A stretch of DNA of 64,000 nt, from contig NZ_CP109031.1 of NCBI RefSeq assembly GCF_036226925.1, forward strand, positions 3,968,001-4,032,000. Reading direction: 5' to 3'. The notes under the pieces are model-generated. The model searched no databases. It was not told where the DNA came from and saw only the letters and a list, made by a program, of their open reading frames with translations. The DNA comes from Streptomyces sp. NBC_00659. Lineage in GTDB: Bacteria > Actinomycetota > Actinomycetes > Streptomycetales > Streptomycetaceae. The position numbers and the translations under genes were made by a program. Positions 8,801 to 17,987 of the stretch are shown here, in pieces. How positions within the stretch are numbered: position 1 is the first letter of the stretch; the number at the start of each line of letters is the position of its first letter.

Positions 8801-9762
8801 CGGTGACCGCCGAACGCGGCGGGCGGGTGACCGGCCTGAAGGCCCGGGCCGGTCACCCGCGCCGTCCGCGCACCTCGTACGCGCTGTTCCTGCTGCCCGG
8901 CGCGATGGCCTTCACGGCCGTCATCGTCGTGCCGTTCCTGATGAACACCGGGCTCGGCTTCACCGACTGGCAGGGCGTCGGGGCTCCTTCGTGGACCGGG
9001 CTCGCCAACTACCGCGCCCTGGTGGACGACAGCGAGTTCTGGGCATCGTTCCGGCACAGCCTGTTCATGGTGCTGGCGATGGCCCTCCTCCCGACGGCGA
9101 TCGGACTCGTCCTGGCCGCGGCCCTGTTCGACTACATCGGCAAGCACTTCGGCAGCAGGATCGTGGCGGTGCTGCGGGCCTGCTACTACCTCCCCCAGGT
9201 CCTGCCGATCGCCGTCGCGGGCATCGTCTGGAGCTGGATCCTCGCCCCCGACAACGGCTCGCTCAACGCGCTGCTCAAGGCCGTCGGTCTCGGCTCCTGG
9301 CAGCAGGACTGGCTCGGTGACCCCGACTTCGCGCTGTACAGCGTGATGGGGGTGATGGTCTGGGTGCAGCTCGGCTTCCCTCTCGTGGTCTTCATGGCGG
9401 GACTGCAACGCGTCGACCCGGAACTGCACGAGGCCGCAGAACTGGACGGCGCGGGCTGGTGGCGGCGGTTCCGGCACATCACGCTGCCGCAGATCCGCCC
9501 GGAGATCTCGGTCGTCCTGCTGTGGTGCACGATCGCCGCGCTGAAGGTGTTCGGGGCGGTCTACGTCCTGACGAAGGGCGGTCCGGGCGGCGCCACCGAC
9601 GTGCCGTCGTACTTCTCGTTCACGACCTTCTTCGAGAAGACCCAGGTCGGCTACGGCGCGGCCGTCTCCACCGTCCTGACCGTGATCATCCTGGCCCTGG
9701 CGCTGATCGGGCTGAGGTTCCAGACCCGCGCCGAGGACGCCGAGGAAGGGGTCCGCGCATGA
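8797..9762 (+). CDS. Sugar ABC transporter permease (MalF type)
   Basis: 321 aa with six predicted membrane helices. It carries the cytoplasmic EAA loop (EAAELDGAGWWRRFRHITLP), which contacts the ATPase. Start and stop overlap both neighbours by 4 bases. It forms the membrane channel with the next gene product. No ATPase gene is in this operon. In Streptomyces a shared MsiK-type ATPase usually serves such importers, so that arrangement is expected here. Confidence 0.92.
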   Translation: MTVTAERGGRVTGLKARAGHPRRPRTSYALFLLPGAMAFTAVIVVPFLMNTGLGFTDWQGVGAPSWTGLANYRALVDDSEFWASFRHSLFMVLAMALLPTAIGLVLAAALFDYIGKHFGSRIVAVLRACYYLPQVLPIAVAGIVWSWILAPDNGSLNALLKAVGLGSWQQDWLGDPDFALYSVMGVMVWVQLGFPLVVFMAGLQRVDPELHEAAELDGAGWWRRFRHITLPQIRPEISVVLLWCTIAALKVFGAVYVLTKGGPGGATDVPSYFSFTTFFEKTQVGYGAAVSTVLTVIILALALIGLRFQTRAEDAEEGVRA

Positions 9763-10580
9763 CCGCCCTCCGCCGCTACCCGGTGCTCGTGGCGCTCCTC
9801 ATCGGCGCCCTGTTCATGGTGCTGCCCTTCGCCGTGGTCGCCCTCAACGCGGTCAAGTCGCCCGCCGAGTACTCCGAGCACGGCCCCCTCAGCCTCCCGC
9901 ACGGCCTCTACCTCGACGGTCTCAGGGACTTCTGGCAGCGCGTCGACTTCGGGCAGAAGCTCCTCAACTCGGTCCTGATCTCCGGCTCGGTGGCGGCCCT
10001 GGCCGCGGTGCTGTCCGTGCTGAACGCGTACGCGATCGGCATCGGCCGGATCAGGGGCCGCACCTGGGTGCTCGCCTTCTTCGTCCTCGCCAACACGCTG
10101 CCGCAGGAGGCGCTGGTCTACCCGCTCTACTACCTGAGCAAGCAGGCCGGCCTCTACGACACCAGGCTCAGCGTGATCATCGTGTTCACGGTGATCCAGA
10201 CGGCCTTCGGCACCTATCTCCTCTCCGCCGTCCTCGGGCGGTTCCCGCGCGAGATCATCGAGGCCGCGCGCATCGACGGGGCGAACCGGTGGCAGGTGCT
10301 GTGGCGGATCGTGGTCCCGGTCAGCCGCCCCACGATCGGTGTGCTCCTCGTCTTCTTCTTCATCTGGACGTGGAACGAGTTCCTGCTGCCGCTGGTCATG
10401 CTGATCTCCAACGACAACCAGACGGTGTCGGTGGCCCTCGGTGTCCTCCAGGGCCAGCGTCTGATGGACGCCACGATGACGAACGCGGCCGCCCTGCTGG
10501 GTGTGCTCCCCGCCATCGTCTTCTTCCTGCTCTTCCAGCGGACCCTGACCCGCGGTATCGCCGTCGGCGCAGTCAAGTAG
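9759..10580 (+). CDS. Sugar ABC transporter permease (MalG type)
   Basis: 273 aa, six membrane helices, EAA motif EAARIDGANRWQVLWRIVVP. The C-terminus RTLTRGIAVGAVK is the typical MalG-family ending. The ATG overlaps the upstream stop by 4 bases. It pairs with the MalF-type permease. The next gene starts 12 bases downstream. Confidence 0.92.
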   Translation: MTALRRYPVLVALLIGALFMVLPFAVVALNAVKSPAEYSEHGPLSLPHGLYLDGLRDFWQRVDFGQKLLNSVLISGSVAALAAVLSVLNAYAIGIGRIRGRTWVLAFFVLANTLPQEALVYPLYYLSKQAGLYDTRLSVIIVFTVIQTAFGTYLLSAVLGRFPREIIEAARIDGANRWQVLWRIVVPVSRPTIGVLLVFFFIWTWNEFLLPLVMLISNDNQTVSVALGVLQGQRLMDATMTNAAALLGVLPAIVFFLLFQRTLTRGIAVGAVK

Positions 10581-10592
10581 AGGGGGACGACA

Positions 10593-12848
10593 GTGAAGTT
10601 CACGGACGGCTACTGGCTGCTGCGCGAGGGCGTCACCGCGGCCCACCCGGTCGAGGTCCTCGATGTGACCTCGGGCCCCGGCGGCCTGGAGATCCACGCG
10701 CCGACGCAGCCCATACGGCACCGCGGCGACCTGCTGAAGGGACCGGTCGTGACGATCAGCGCCCACGCGCCGATGCCCGACGTCATCGGCGTCACGTTCA
10801 CCCACTTCCAGGGCGAGAAGCCCCGGGGCCCCCGGTTCGAGGTGCGCGGAACGGAGTTCACGCCGCACACGGAGTACGACGACAGCCACGCGACCCTGAC
10901 CTCGGGCGCCCTGTCCGTCCGGGTCGCCCGCACCACCCCCTGGCACATCGACTTCCTCGCGCACGGCCGCGTCCTCACCAGCAGCGGCCCCAAGGGCATG
11001 GGCATCATGCGGGACATGGCCGGCGCCCACTATCTGCGCGAGCAGCTGGACCTCGGCGTCGGCACACAGGTCTACGGCCTCGGCGAGCGGTTCGGGCCGC
11101 TCGTCAAGAACGGCCAGGTCGTGGACATGTGGAACGCGGACGGCGGCACCGCCACCGAACAGGCCTACAAGAACGTGCCGTTCTATCTGACGGACGCGGG
11201 CTACGGCGTCTTCGTCGACCATCCGGGCCGGGTCTCCTTCGAGGTCGGCTCGGAGGCGGTCTCCCGGGTCCAGTTCAGCGCCGAGGCCCAGCAGTTGACG
11301 TACTACGTCATCCACGGCCCGACGCCGAAGGACATCCTGCGCACGTACACGGCGCTCACCGGGCGTCCGGCCCTGCCGCCCGCGTGGTCCTTCGGCCTGT
11401 GGCTGTCGACGTCGTTCACCACCTCCTACGACGAGGACACCGTCACCTCCTTCATCGACGGCATGCGGAAGCGCGAACTGCCGCTGTCCGTCTTCCACTT
11501 CGACTGCTTCTGGATGCGCGAGTTCAACTGGTGCGACTTCCGGTGGGACCCGCGGGTGTTCCCCGACCCGGAGGGAATGCTGACGCGGCTGAAGGACAAG
11601 GGGCTGCGGATCTGCGTCTGGATCAACCCCTATATCGCGCAGCGCTCACCGCTCTTCGCGGAGGGGCGGGCCCTCGGGCATCTGCTGCGGCGGCCGGACG
11701 GAAGCGTGTGGCAGTGGGACCTGTGGCAACCGGGCATGGCGCTGGTCGACTTCACCAGCCCGGCCGCCCGGGACTGGTACGCCGCGAAGCTGGAGGCCCT
11801 GCTGGAGCAGGGCGTCGACTGCTTCAAGACCGACTTCGGCGAGCGGGTCCCGGTGGACGTGGCCTACGCCGACGGCGCCGACCCGGAGCGCATGCACAAC
11901 TACTACACGTACCTCTACAACCAGACCGTGTTCGAGGTGCTCCGCAAGCACCGGGGGGAGCAGGAGGCCGTCGTCTTCGCCCGTTCGGCGACGACGGGGA
12001 GCCAGCGGTTCCCGGTGCACTGGGGCGGCGACTGCGAGGCGACGTACGCGTCGATGGCCGAGTCGCTGCGCGGCGGGCTCAGCCTCGGCATGTCGGGGTT
12101 CGGGTTCTGGAGCCACGACATCGGCGGCTTCGAGGGGACACCGACGCCCGCCCTGTTCAAACGGTGGATCGCCTTCGGGCTGCTGTCCTCGCACAGCCGG
12201 CTGCACGGCTCGTCCTCGTACCGCGTGCCCTGGCTGTTCGACGAGGAGGCCGTGGACGTCCTGCGTCTGTTCACCCGGCTCAAGCTCCGCCTCATGCCGT
12301 ATCTGTACGAGGCCGCCCGCACCGCCCACGAGGAGGGGGTGCCGATGATGCGGGCGATGGTCCTGGAGTTCCCGGACGATCCGGGGTGCGCGCATCTGGA
12401 GCGCCAGTACATGCTGGGCCCGGATCTGCTGGTCGCGCCCGTCTTCAGCGACGAGGGGGACGTCTCGTACTACGTGCCCGAGGGCACCTGGACCCCCTAC
12501 CTCGGCGGGCCGCCGGTGACCGGACCGCGCTGGGTGCGCGAGCGGCACGGGTTCGGAAGCGTGCCGCTGCTGGTGCGGCCGGGAGCGGTGATCCCGGTCG
12601 GCGCGGTGGACGACCGCCCCGACTACGACCACGCCGACGGCGTCACCCTGCGCGCGTACGGCCTGAAGCGGGGTGCGCGGGTGACGGTGCCGGTCGGGCC
12701 GGTCACCTTCACCGTCGTGCGCGAGGGGAACACCCTGCGCGCGTCCTGCAGCGACCCGTCCGCGCCCTGGGGGCTGGCCGCGGACGGACGCGAGGTCCGG
12801 GCCCGCGCCGGGACGGGCTTCCTCTCCGTCGAGCTGGAGTCCGAGTGA
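10593..12848 (+). CDS. yicI: Glycoside hydrolase family 31, alpha-xylosidase (YicI-like)
   Basis: 751 aa, close to E. coli YicI (772 aa). An N-terminal beta-sandwich precedes the barrel. The catalytic nucleophile is Asp414 in FKTDFGE. The acid/base is Asp480 in HWGGDCE. Both are near the YicI positions 416 and 482. The FDCFWMREFNWCDF segment matches the YicI-type substrate loop. No signal peptide is seen, so it hydrolyses imported oligosaccharide in the cytoplasm. GTG start with AGGGGG 6 bases upstream. Its stop overlaps the lacI-type start. An alpha-glucosidase activity is the alternative, but the YicI-like motifs favour alpha-xyloside cleavage. Confidence 0.88.
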   Translation: MKFTDGYWLLREGVTAAHPVEVLDVTSGPGGLEIHAPTQPIRHRGDLLKGPVVTISAHAPMPDVIGVTFTHFQGEKPRGPRFEVRGTEFTPHTEYDDSHATLTSGALSVRVARTTPWHIDFLAHGRVLTSSGPKGMGIMRDMAGAHYLREQLDLGVGTQVYGLGERFGPLVKNGQVVDMWNADGGTATEQAYKNVPFYLTDAGYGVFVDHPGRVSFEVGSEAVSRVQFSAEAQQLTYYVIHGPTPKDILRTYTALTGRPALPPAWSFGLWLSTSFTTSYDEDTVTSFIDGMRKRELPLSVFHFDCFWMREFNWCDFRWDPRVFPDPEGMLTRLKDKGLRICVWINPYIAQRSPLFAEGRALGHLLRRPDGSVWQWDLWQPGMALVDFTSPAARDWYAAKLEALLEQGVDCFKTDFGERVPVDVAYADGADPERMHNYYTYLYNQTVFEVLRKHRGEQEAVVFARSATTGSQRFPVHWGGDCEATYASMAESLRGGLSLGMSGFGFWSHDIGGFEGTPTPALFKRWIAFGLLSSHSRLHGSSSYRVPWLFDEEAVDVLRLFTRLKLRLMPYLYEAARTAHEEGVPMMRAMVLEFPDDPGCAHLERQYMLGPDLLVAPVFSDEGDVSYYVPEGTWTPYLGGPPVTGPRWVRERHGFGSVPLLVRPGAVIPVGAVDDRPDYDHADGVTLRAYGLKRGARVTVPVGPVTFTVVREGNTLRASCSDPSAPWGLAADGREVRARAGTGFLSVELESE

Positions 12849-13861
12849 TGGTCAAGATCACCGATGTGGCGCGGCACGCCGGGGTGTCCCCGAGCACCGT
12901 CTCCTACGCCCTCAGCGGCAAGCGGCCGATCTCCGAGGCGACCCGGCAGCGCGTCGAGGAGAGCATCCGCCGGCTGGGCTACCGGCCGCACGCCGGGGCC
13001 AGGGCGCTGGCCAGCAGCAGGTCGAACGTCCTGGCGCTGGTCGTGCCGCTGCGGACGGGCATCCATGTGCCGGTGGTGATGCAGTTCGCGGTGTCGGTGG
13101 TGACGGCGGCCCGGCTGCACGACCACGACGTCCTGCTGCTCACTCAGGAGGAGGGCGAGGAGGGACTGCGCCGGGTCGCGGACACCGCGCTGGTGGACGC
13201 GCTGATCGTGATGGACGTCCAGCTCCACGATCCCCGGCTGCCGTCGCTGCGCGCGCTGGACCGGCCGTCGGTGCTCATCGGCTTCCCCGCCGCCCCCGAC
13301 GGGCTCACCTGCATCGACCTGGACTTCAAGGCGGCCGGTGAGCTGTGCGTGGAGCGGCTCGCGGGGCTCGGGCACCGGGTCGTCGCGCTGGTCGGCTCGC
13401 CGCCGGAGGTGTACGTGCGGGGCACGGCGTTCGCGCAGCGGGTGGTGCAGGGGTTCACGGCCGCCGTCGACCGGAACGGCCTGGCCTCGTCCGTCCACCC
13501 CTGTGAGGCCTCGCCCGCCGCCGCGCGCCGGGTGGCCGAGCAACTCCTGCGCGAACAACCCGCGTTGACCGGTGTCGTGGTGCACAACGAGCCGGTCCTG
13601 GAACCGTTGATCGAGGCCTTCGAGCAGCTCGGCCTGCGGGTTCCGGCCGACCTGTCCGTCACCGCCATCTGCCCGGACGAGCTCGCCGGGAGCCTGCGCG
13701 TCCCGGTGACGTCCATCGCCATCCCCTCGGCGGAAGTGGGCGCGCGGGCGGTCGAGTTGCTGATGCGGAAACTGGCGGGCACGCCGGTCGCGGAGGCGAC
13801 CCTGCTGACTCCCCGGCTGACGGAACGCGCGAGTACGGCACCGCGCACGCTGAACGCTTGA
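12848..13861 (+). CDS. LacI-family transcriptional regulator
   Basis: 337 aa. The N-terminal helix-turn-helix is ITDVARHAGVSPSTVSYALS, followed by the hinge helix region YRPHAGARALASSRSN and a periplasmic-binding-protein-like effector domain. Its start overlaps the stop of the GH31 gene by one base. The two LacI-type palindromes in front of the operon are its probable targets, giving substrate-induced, autoregulated expression. Confidence 0.92.
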   Translation: MVKITDVARHAGVSPSTVSYALSGKRPISEATRQRVEESIRRLGYRPHAGARALASSRSNVLALVVPLRTGIHVPVVMQFAVSVVTAARLHDHDVLLLTQEEGEEGLRRVADTALVDALIVMDVQLHDPRLPSLRALDRPSVLIGFPAAPDGLTCIDLDFKAAGELCVERLAGLGHRVVALVGSPPEVYVRGTAFAQRVVQGFTAAVDRNGLASSVHPCEASPAAARRVAEQLLREQPALTGVVVHNEPVLEPLIEAFEQLGLRVPADLSVTAICPDELAGSLRVPVTSIAIPSAEVGARAVELLMRKLAGTPVAEATLLTPRLTERASTAPRTLNA

Positions 13862-13967
13862 GCAGTCATGACACGAGGGAGGGCGGCCGAAGGCGCGCGG
13901 GACGGCAACCCGTACGACCGCGCGACAGCGGCCGCCGCCCACCACGTTCACCCTGCGCCGGGGCCGG

Positions 13968-15352
13968 TCAGCCGGTCTCGATCAGGCAGTCCACGTCGGA
14001 GACGTGATACGCCCCGTACCCGAAGCGCTCACCGATCGCCTGGTACCGGTCGTACTGCTCCTGCGTGAGGGACACCCGCAGGTGGTTCAGGACACGGAGG
14101 AACAACCGGAATCCGAGATCGGGATCGATCCGGGTGACCACGTGTTCCAGCGCGTCCATGACCTCCGTCGCGGGCACGGGGCGCCAGTGGGGGCTGACGA
14201 CCTTGTCCGCCACCGTGGGCGCTGTCTCCCGGACTTCACGCAGCACGAGGCCGGCGAGTTCGGTACGAGCGGGCGCCACGACGGGTCTGTACGCGGGGAC
14301 GACCTCCCTCAGCCGCTCACGGCACACGTCCGCGATCAGCCGAAGCCAGTCCCGGCCGTCGCCGGTCCCTGACCAGTCCGAGGCCCCGGACCACAGGGCG
14401 GAGACCGCCGCGTCGGGCAGCGCTGAGCGCAGCAGGCGGAGCGCGTCCTCCAGGAGGACGGCCGCCGCGGAGCCCGGGGTCTGCCCGAGGTCGTCACCCT
14501 CGGCTGCCATCCGGATGTCCTCCCGGCTTCCATGCCATTCCCAGTGGGCCTGCCCGGCGAGGCGGGAGAGCCCGAAGTCCCAGAGGGCATCCCGGCGGGC
14601 GGTGTCGATGGGCGGCCACGCGACGTCGAGACCGGTGTCGATCAGAAAACCGTGGTAGCCGAACCTGTCACCCAGCGCCTGGAACCGGTCGTACCGCTCC
14701 TTGTCGATCCGCACGGAACACGCCTTCAGCGCGCGGAGGAAGAGCCGGAAGGCGAGTTCGGGATGAGCGTGGACGGCCACCTCCTCGAGGGCCGACAGGG
14801 TGTCGGGGGAAGGGAGGGAACCTGTCGGCCGCTCGCGGCAGGAACGGATCTCCGCGACGACGTCGTCACGCACCTCGTCGGCCGACGGCGGCCGGGCGTC
14901 CACATCCGGGAAGGTGCCGGGCGCCGCCCAGGGATCCTCCGGGGCGGCCGCGCGGCACAGGTCTCCTCGACGCACCGCAGCCAGTCACGGGTGCTCATGC
15001 CGTGCGCCGCCGGATCCCACACGCCCCCGGCGGCCACTCGCCACACGGTCCGGATCGCCTCGTCCGACAGCGGCGCCCCGACGAGTGTGCGCACGTCGTC
15101 GCGCAGATCGTCGGCGTACCCCCACTCGTCGTGGCTGGTGTCATAGCCGAGGATGCTCCGCTGATCCGCGCTGAGATGGTCGAAGGTGTCCACGGGCGTC
15201 TCACGGTCGTAGGCGTCGAGCTTCGCCGTGACGAGGCCGAGTGCCGCGCGGGCGTTCTCGGGAGCGGGTGAGAGGGCGAACGCCTCGGCCAGCCCACTGA
15301 GCCCGAAGTCCCCGTCGTAGCAGAGGTAGTACGGCTCTTGCTGTCCCGTCAC
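13968..15352 (-). pseudogene. Frameshifted gene for a duplicated-module protein of unknown function
   Basis: The N-terminal part starts at GTG 15352 (TGQQEPYYLCYDGDFGLSGL, GGAGGGG upstream). It reads well to about 14940 (STRDWLRCVEETC). The protein then continues in the -1 frame (SADEVRDDVVAEIRSC onward) to the stop at 13968. The joined product would have two similar modules of about 200 residues. Both contain a DWLR motif, an LxFRLFLRxL motif and a YDRxQAxGxRFGY motif. Comparing the modules places the frame change between DWLRCVEETC and DEVRDDVV, about 14890-14975. I do not recognise the family; it is soluble and acidic. It is a one-base indel, either a real disruption or a sequencing error. 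Confidence 0.7.
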
Positions 15353-15534
15353 AGTCGTCCCCTCCGGTCTTCGATGCCTCTTACGGTGTGCCCACGCGCA
15401 CAGATCGGCGACAAGCCCCGCGGAGAGGTGGAGACCGCCGACGGGTCCGTCCGGTGCGAAGCCTCCCGCCTCTCGAACCCCGGTCGGCCGTGTACATGGT
15501 CACGACCGCCGCGGGACCCGGGATCCGGGCATGA

Positions 15535-15570
15535 CACAGGCCCCGCCGCTCGAAAGCGGCGGGGCCTGTG
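15535..15570 (-). terminator. Terminator of ssrA
   Basis: A 16-bp GC-rich perfect stem with a 4-base loop (cgaa) starts 16 bases past the 3' end of the tmRNA gene. Confidence 0.8.
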
Positions 15571-15585
15571 CCCACATGGGATGAG

Positions 15586-15970
15586 TGGAGATGGCGGGAA
15601 TCGAACCCGCGTCCAACGGTGCAAAATCAGGGCTTCTCCGTGCGCAGTTCGCTGCGATTTTCTCAGCCCCGGCGATCACGCGAACAAGTCGCCGACGGGC
15701 TCAGTCACTGTTTGATTTCCCACCGAACCCCGTGACCGGGCTCAGTGGTTTAGTCCCCTAGATTATGCCAGGATCCGGGCCGGGAACACTCCCGGGCTGA
15801 CACCCTTTAGGGTCCCTCACTCACTGCTTATTAGGCAGCGAGGGCGAAGGACTGGGAATCGCTCTTGTTATTGGCGATTATTTTTTGCGACATATGGTTT
15901 ACGAGATCATTGCCGCTTCCTCGACACGCTTCCCCTGCTTCAACAGCCGCTGTCGAAACCGATCATCCCC
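15586..15970 (-). ncRNA. ssrA: tmRNA (transfer-messenger RNA)
   Basis: The 5' end GGGGATGATCGG pairs with the 3' acceptor strand CCATCTCC, and the 3' end carries a T-arm GCGGGTTCGATTCCCGC; CCA is not encoded. The internal reading frame at 15875-15831 encodes ANNKSDSQSFALAA followed by two TAA stops. This is the actinobacterial type of degradation tag ending in ALAA. The RNA rescues stalled ribosomes with SmpB, whose gene lies 168 bases upstream on the same strand. Mature length is about 385 nt plus CCA. Confidence 0.96.
15831..15875 (-). CDS. tmRNA tag peptide reading frame
   Basis: GCC resume codon, then codons for ANNKSDSQSFALAA, ending in TAA TAA. It lies inside ssrA and is translated only by trans-translation. 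The C-terminal ALAA is the protease-recognition end. Confidence 0.9.
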   Translation of the reverse strand, partial: ANNKSDSQSFALAA

Positions 15971-16138
15971 ATGTTGATTTTTCAAAGCTCGGCCCCTCCG
16001 AGGAGGAACCCCGCACCCGCTGTGAGGTGCATTGCCATCCTACGTGACCGACGCACGACGGTGCCAGCCTATTCCGCAGGGCCCGCCCGCCGCGCCGCCC
16101 GGCCTTCCCGGGCGTCGCTCACCGGGCCGCCCGGCGCC

Positions 16139-16684
16139 CTACTCGCCGCGCTGCTTCCGCTTGGCCGACGCGATCGCGCGGTCCGACTCACGCCGGTCCT
16201 GCTTCTCGCGCAGGGTCTGCCTCTTGTCGTACTCCTTCTTGCCCCGGGCGAGCGCGATCTCCGCCTTCGCCCGGCCGTCCTTGAAGTACAGGGCGAGCGG
16301 GACGATCGTGTGACCCGTCTCCTGGGTCTTCGCCTCCAGCTTGTCGATCTCCTCGCGGTGCAGGAGGAGCTTGCGCTTGCGGCGCACGGTGTGGTTGGTC
16401 CAGGTGCCCTGGCTGTACTCCGGGATGTGGGCGTTGTGCAGCCACGCCTCGTTCCCGTCGATCTGGACGAAGCCGTCGGTCAGCGAGGCGCGCCCCTGGC
16501 GGAGCGACTTCACCTCCGTGCCGGTCAGGACGAGCCCGGCCTCGTAGGTGTCGACGATCGCGTAGTCGTGCCGCGCCTTCTTGTTCTGCGCGACGATCTT
16601 GCGCTTGCCGTCCTTGACCTTGCCGGAGGCCTGGCCGCCCTGCTTGGGCTGGGACTCCTTCGGTACGTACATTCCCTTGCTCAT
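16139..16684 (-). CDS. smpB: SsrA-binding protein SmpB
   Basis: 181 aa. The conserved SmpB core ([19 protein letters not shown], then [14 protein letters not shown]) forms the OB-fold that binds tmRNA. The basic C-terminal tail ([20 protein letters not shown]) enters the mRNA channel. Three in-frame ATGs exist (16696, 16684, 16672), none with a clear Shine-Dalgarno; MSKGMYVPK is chosen by resemblance to other Streptomyces SmpB. It lies between the S41 protease gene (57-70 bases upstream) and ssrA. Confidence 0.96.
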   Translation of the reverse strand: MSKGMYVPKESQPKQGGQASGKVKDGKRKIVAQNKKARHDYAIVDTYEAGLVLTGTEVKSLRQGRASLTDGFVQIDGNEAWLHNAHIPEYSQGTWTNHTVRRKRKLLLHREEIDKLEAKTQETGHTIVPLALYFKDGRAKAEIALARGKKEYDKRQTLREKQDRRESDRAIASAKRKQRGE

Positions 16685-16753
16685 AGTGCTGGCCATTTTC
16701 GCACTACAGGGGGGCTCGGGGGAAAGCCGATTACCGGGTCCGCGGTCCGCGGG

Positions 16754-17920
16754 TCAGGGAAGGTCCCCGAGACCGCTCAGCACGGTCTCGGCCCGCTTCA
16801 GCGGCTCCTTGTCCGCCTCCAGGTCCGGGGTGATGCCCCGGCCGTCGACGGAGCGGCCCGCGGGGGTGCGGTAGTGGCCGACGGTCAGCTCGGCGACGGA
16901 GCCGTCGGGCAGCCGGCTCGGCATCTGCACCGAGCCCTTGCCGAAGGTCCTGGAACCCACGACGACCGCGCGCCCGCGGTCCTGGAGGGCCCCGGTGAGC
17001 AGCTCGGCCGCGCTCATCGTGCCGCCGTCCACGAGCGTGACCAGGGGTCTGGCGGTGTCGCCGCCGGCGTCCGCGTGCAGGGCGCGCTGGGCGCCGTTCA
17101 CGTCGTACGTGGCGACGAGGCCGCCGTCGAGGAAGGCCGAGGCGGTGGTGACGGCCTCGGTGACCAGGCCGCCGGAGTTGCCGCGCAGGTCGAGGACGAT
17201 CCCGGCCCGCGCCGGTGCCCTGCCGACGGCGGTCCGTACGGCGTCGCCCACGCCCTTGGTGAAGGCGTCGACCTTGATCAGGGTGACCCGGCCCGGAAGG
17301 CTGCTGACGGTCACGGAGTCCGTGGAGAGTCTGGCGCGGCGCAGGGTCCGGCTCCACGACTGCGCGCCGCGCTCCAGGCCGAGGGAGACCTTCGTGCCGG
17401 CGGTCGCCGCGTCGGCGTCGCCGCGCAGTAACGAGACCACCTCGGTGACCGGCCGGCCGTCCACCTTCGCGCCGTCGACGGTGCGCAGCAGGTCGCCCTT
17501 GCGGATGCCCGCGGCGGCGGCGGGTGAGCCGGCGCTGACTCGGGTGACCTCGATCCGTCCGTCGCTCTCGCGGCGGGCCCACAGACCGACGCCGGTGTAC
17601 TGGCCGTCCAGGGCCTCCTCGAACTCCTCGTACTCGCCCTGGGAGTAGACGGCGCCCCAGCGGTCTCCGCTGCGGCTGACGGCCCGTTCGGCGGCCTCCA
17701 TGGGGGATTTGCCGTCGGCCATCGCCTCGGCGGCGGCCTGGGTGACCTCGTCGTGGCGGCGCGCCGAAGCCGAACCAGGCGTCGGGTCGGTGGTCTTCCG
17801 GGCGGAGTCGGAGAACGATCCCGTGGCCGCGCCGGCGACGAGGACACTCGCGAACACCAATGTCAGGGCCGCCCCGCGGCGGATGCGGCGGGGCTCGCAG
17901 AACAGGTCACGGCCTGACAT
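16754..17920 (-). CDS. S41 family carboxy-terminal processing protease
   Basis: 388 aa. An N-terminal signal anchor (AALTLVFASVLVAGAATG) is followed by a PDZ domain (about 105-190) and the S41 catalytic domain. The Ser303 nucleophile lies in DGGTMSAAE and Lys328 in TFGKGSVQ, the usual 25-residue spacing. It cleaves proteins near exposed C-termini outside the cytoplasmic membrane. It sits between ftsX and smpB on the same strand. A hairpin at 17945-17976 separates it from ftsX. The place beside ftsEX suggests a cell-envelope role, but the substrate is unknown. Confidence 0.92.
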   Translation of the reverse strand: MSGRDLFCEPRRIRRGAALTLVFASVLVAGAATGSFSDSARKTTDPTPGSASARRHDEVTQAAAEAMADGKSPMEAAERAVSRSGDRWGAVYSQGEYEEFEEALDGQYTGVGLWARRESDGRIEVTRVSAGSPAAAAGIRKGDLLRTVDGAKVDGRPVTEVVSLLRGDADAATAGTKVSLGLERGAQSWSRTLRRARLSTDSVTVSSLPGRVTLIKVDAFTKGVGDAVRTAVGRAPARAGIVLDLRGNSGGLVTEAVTTASAFLDGGLVATYDVNGAQRALHADAGGDTARPLVTLVDGGTMSAAELLTGALQDRGRAVVVGSRTFGKGSVQMPSRLPDGSVAELTVGHYRTPAGRSVDGRGITPDLEADKEPLKRAETVLSGLGDLP

Positions 17921-17944
17921 GCCGGTGAGTCTAGGACAACGCGA

Positions 17945-17976
17945 AGGGCCGCACCGTCGGTTGACGGTACGGCCCT
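17945..17976 (-). terminator. Hairpin between ftsX and the S41 protease gene
   Basis: A 14-bp stem with one mismatch and loop ggtt lies just after the ftsX stop. It would end or attenuate the ftsEX transcript. Confidence 0.65.
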
Positions 17977-17987
17977 CTTGGGATGCG

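Noticed and set aside
10289..13861. Very long frame of 1190 codons over the GH31 and lacI genes
   Set aside because: It is a high-GC shadow; its protein is Arg/Pro/Gly-rich nonsense except where it merges with the true LacI frame.
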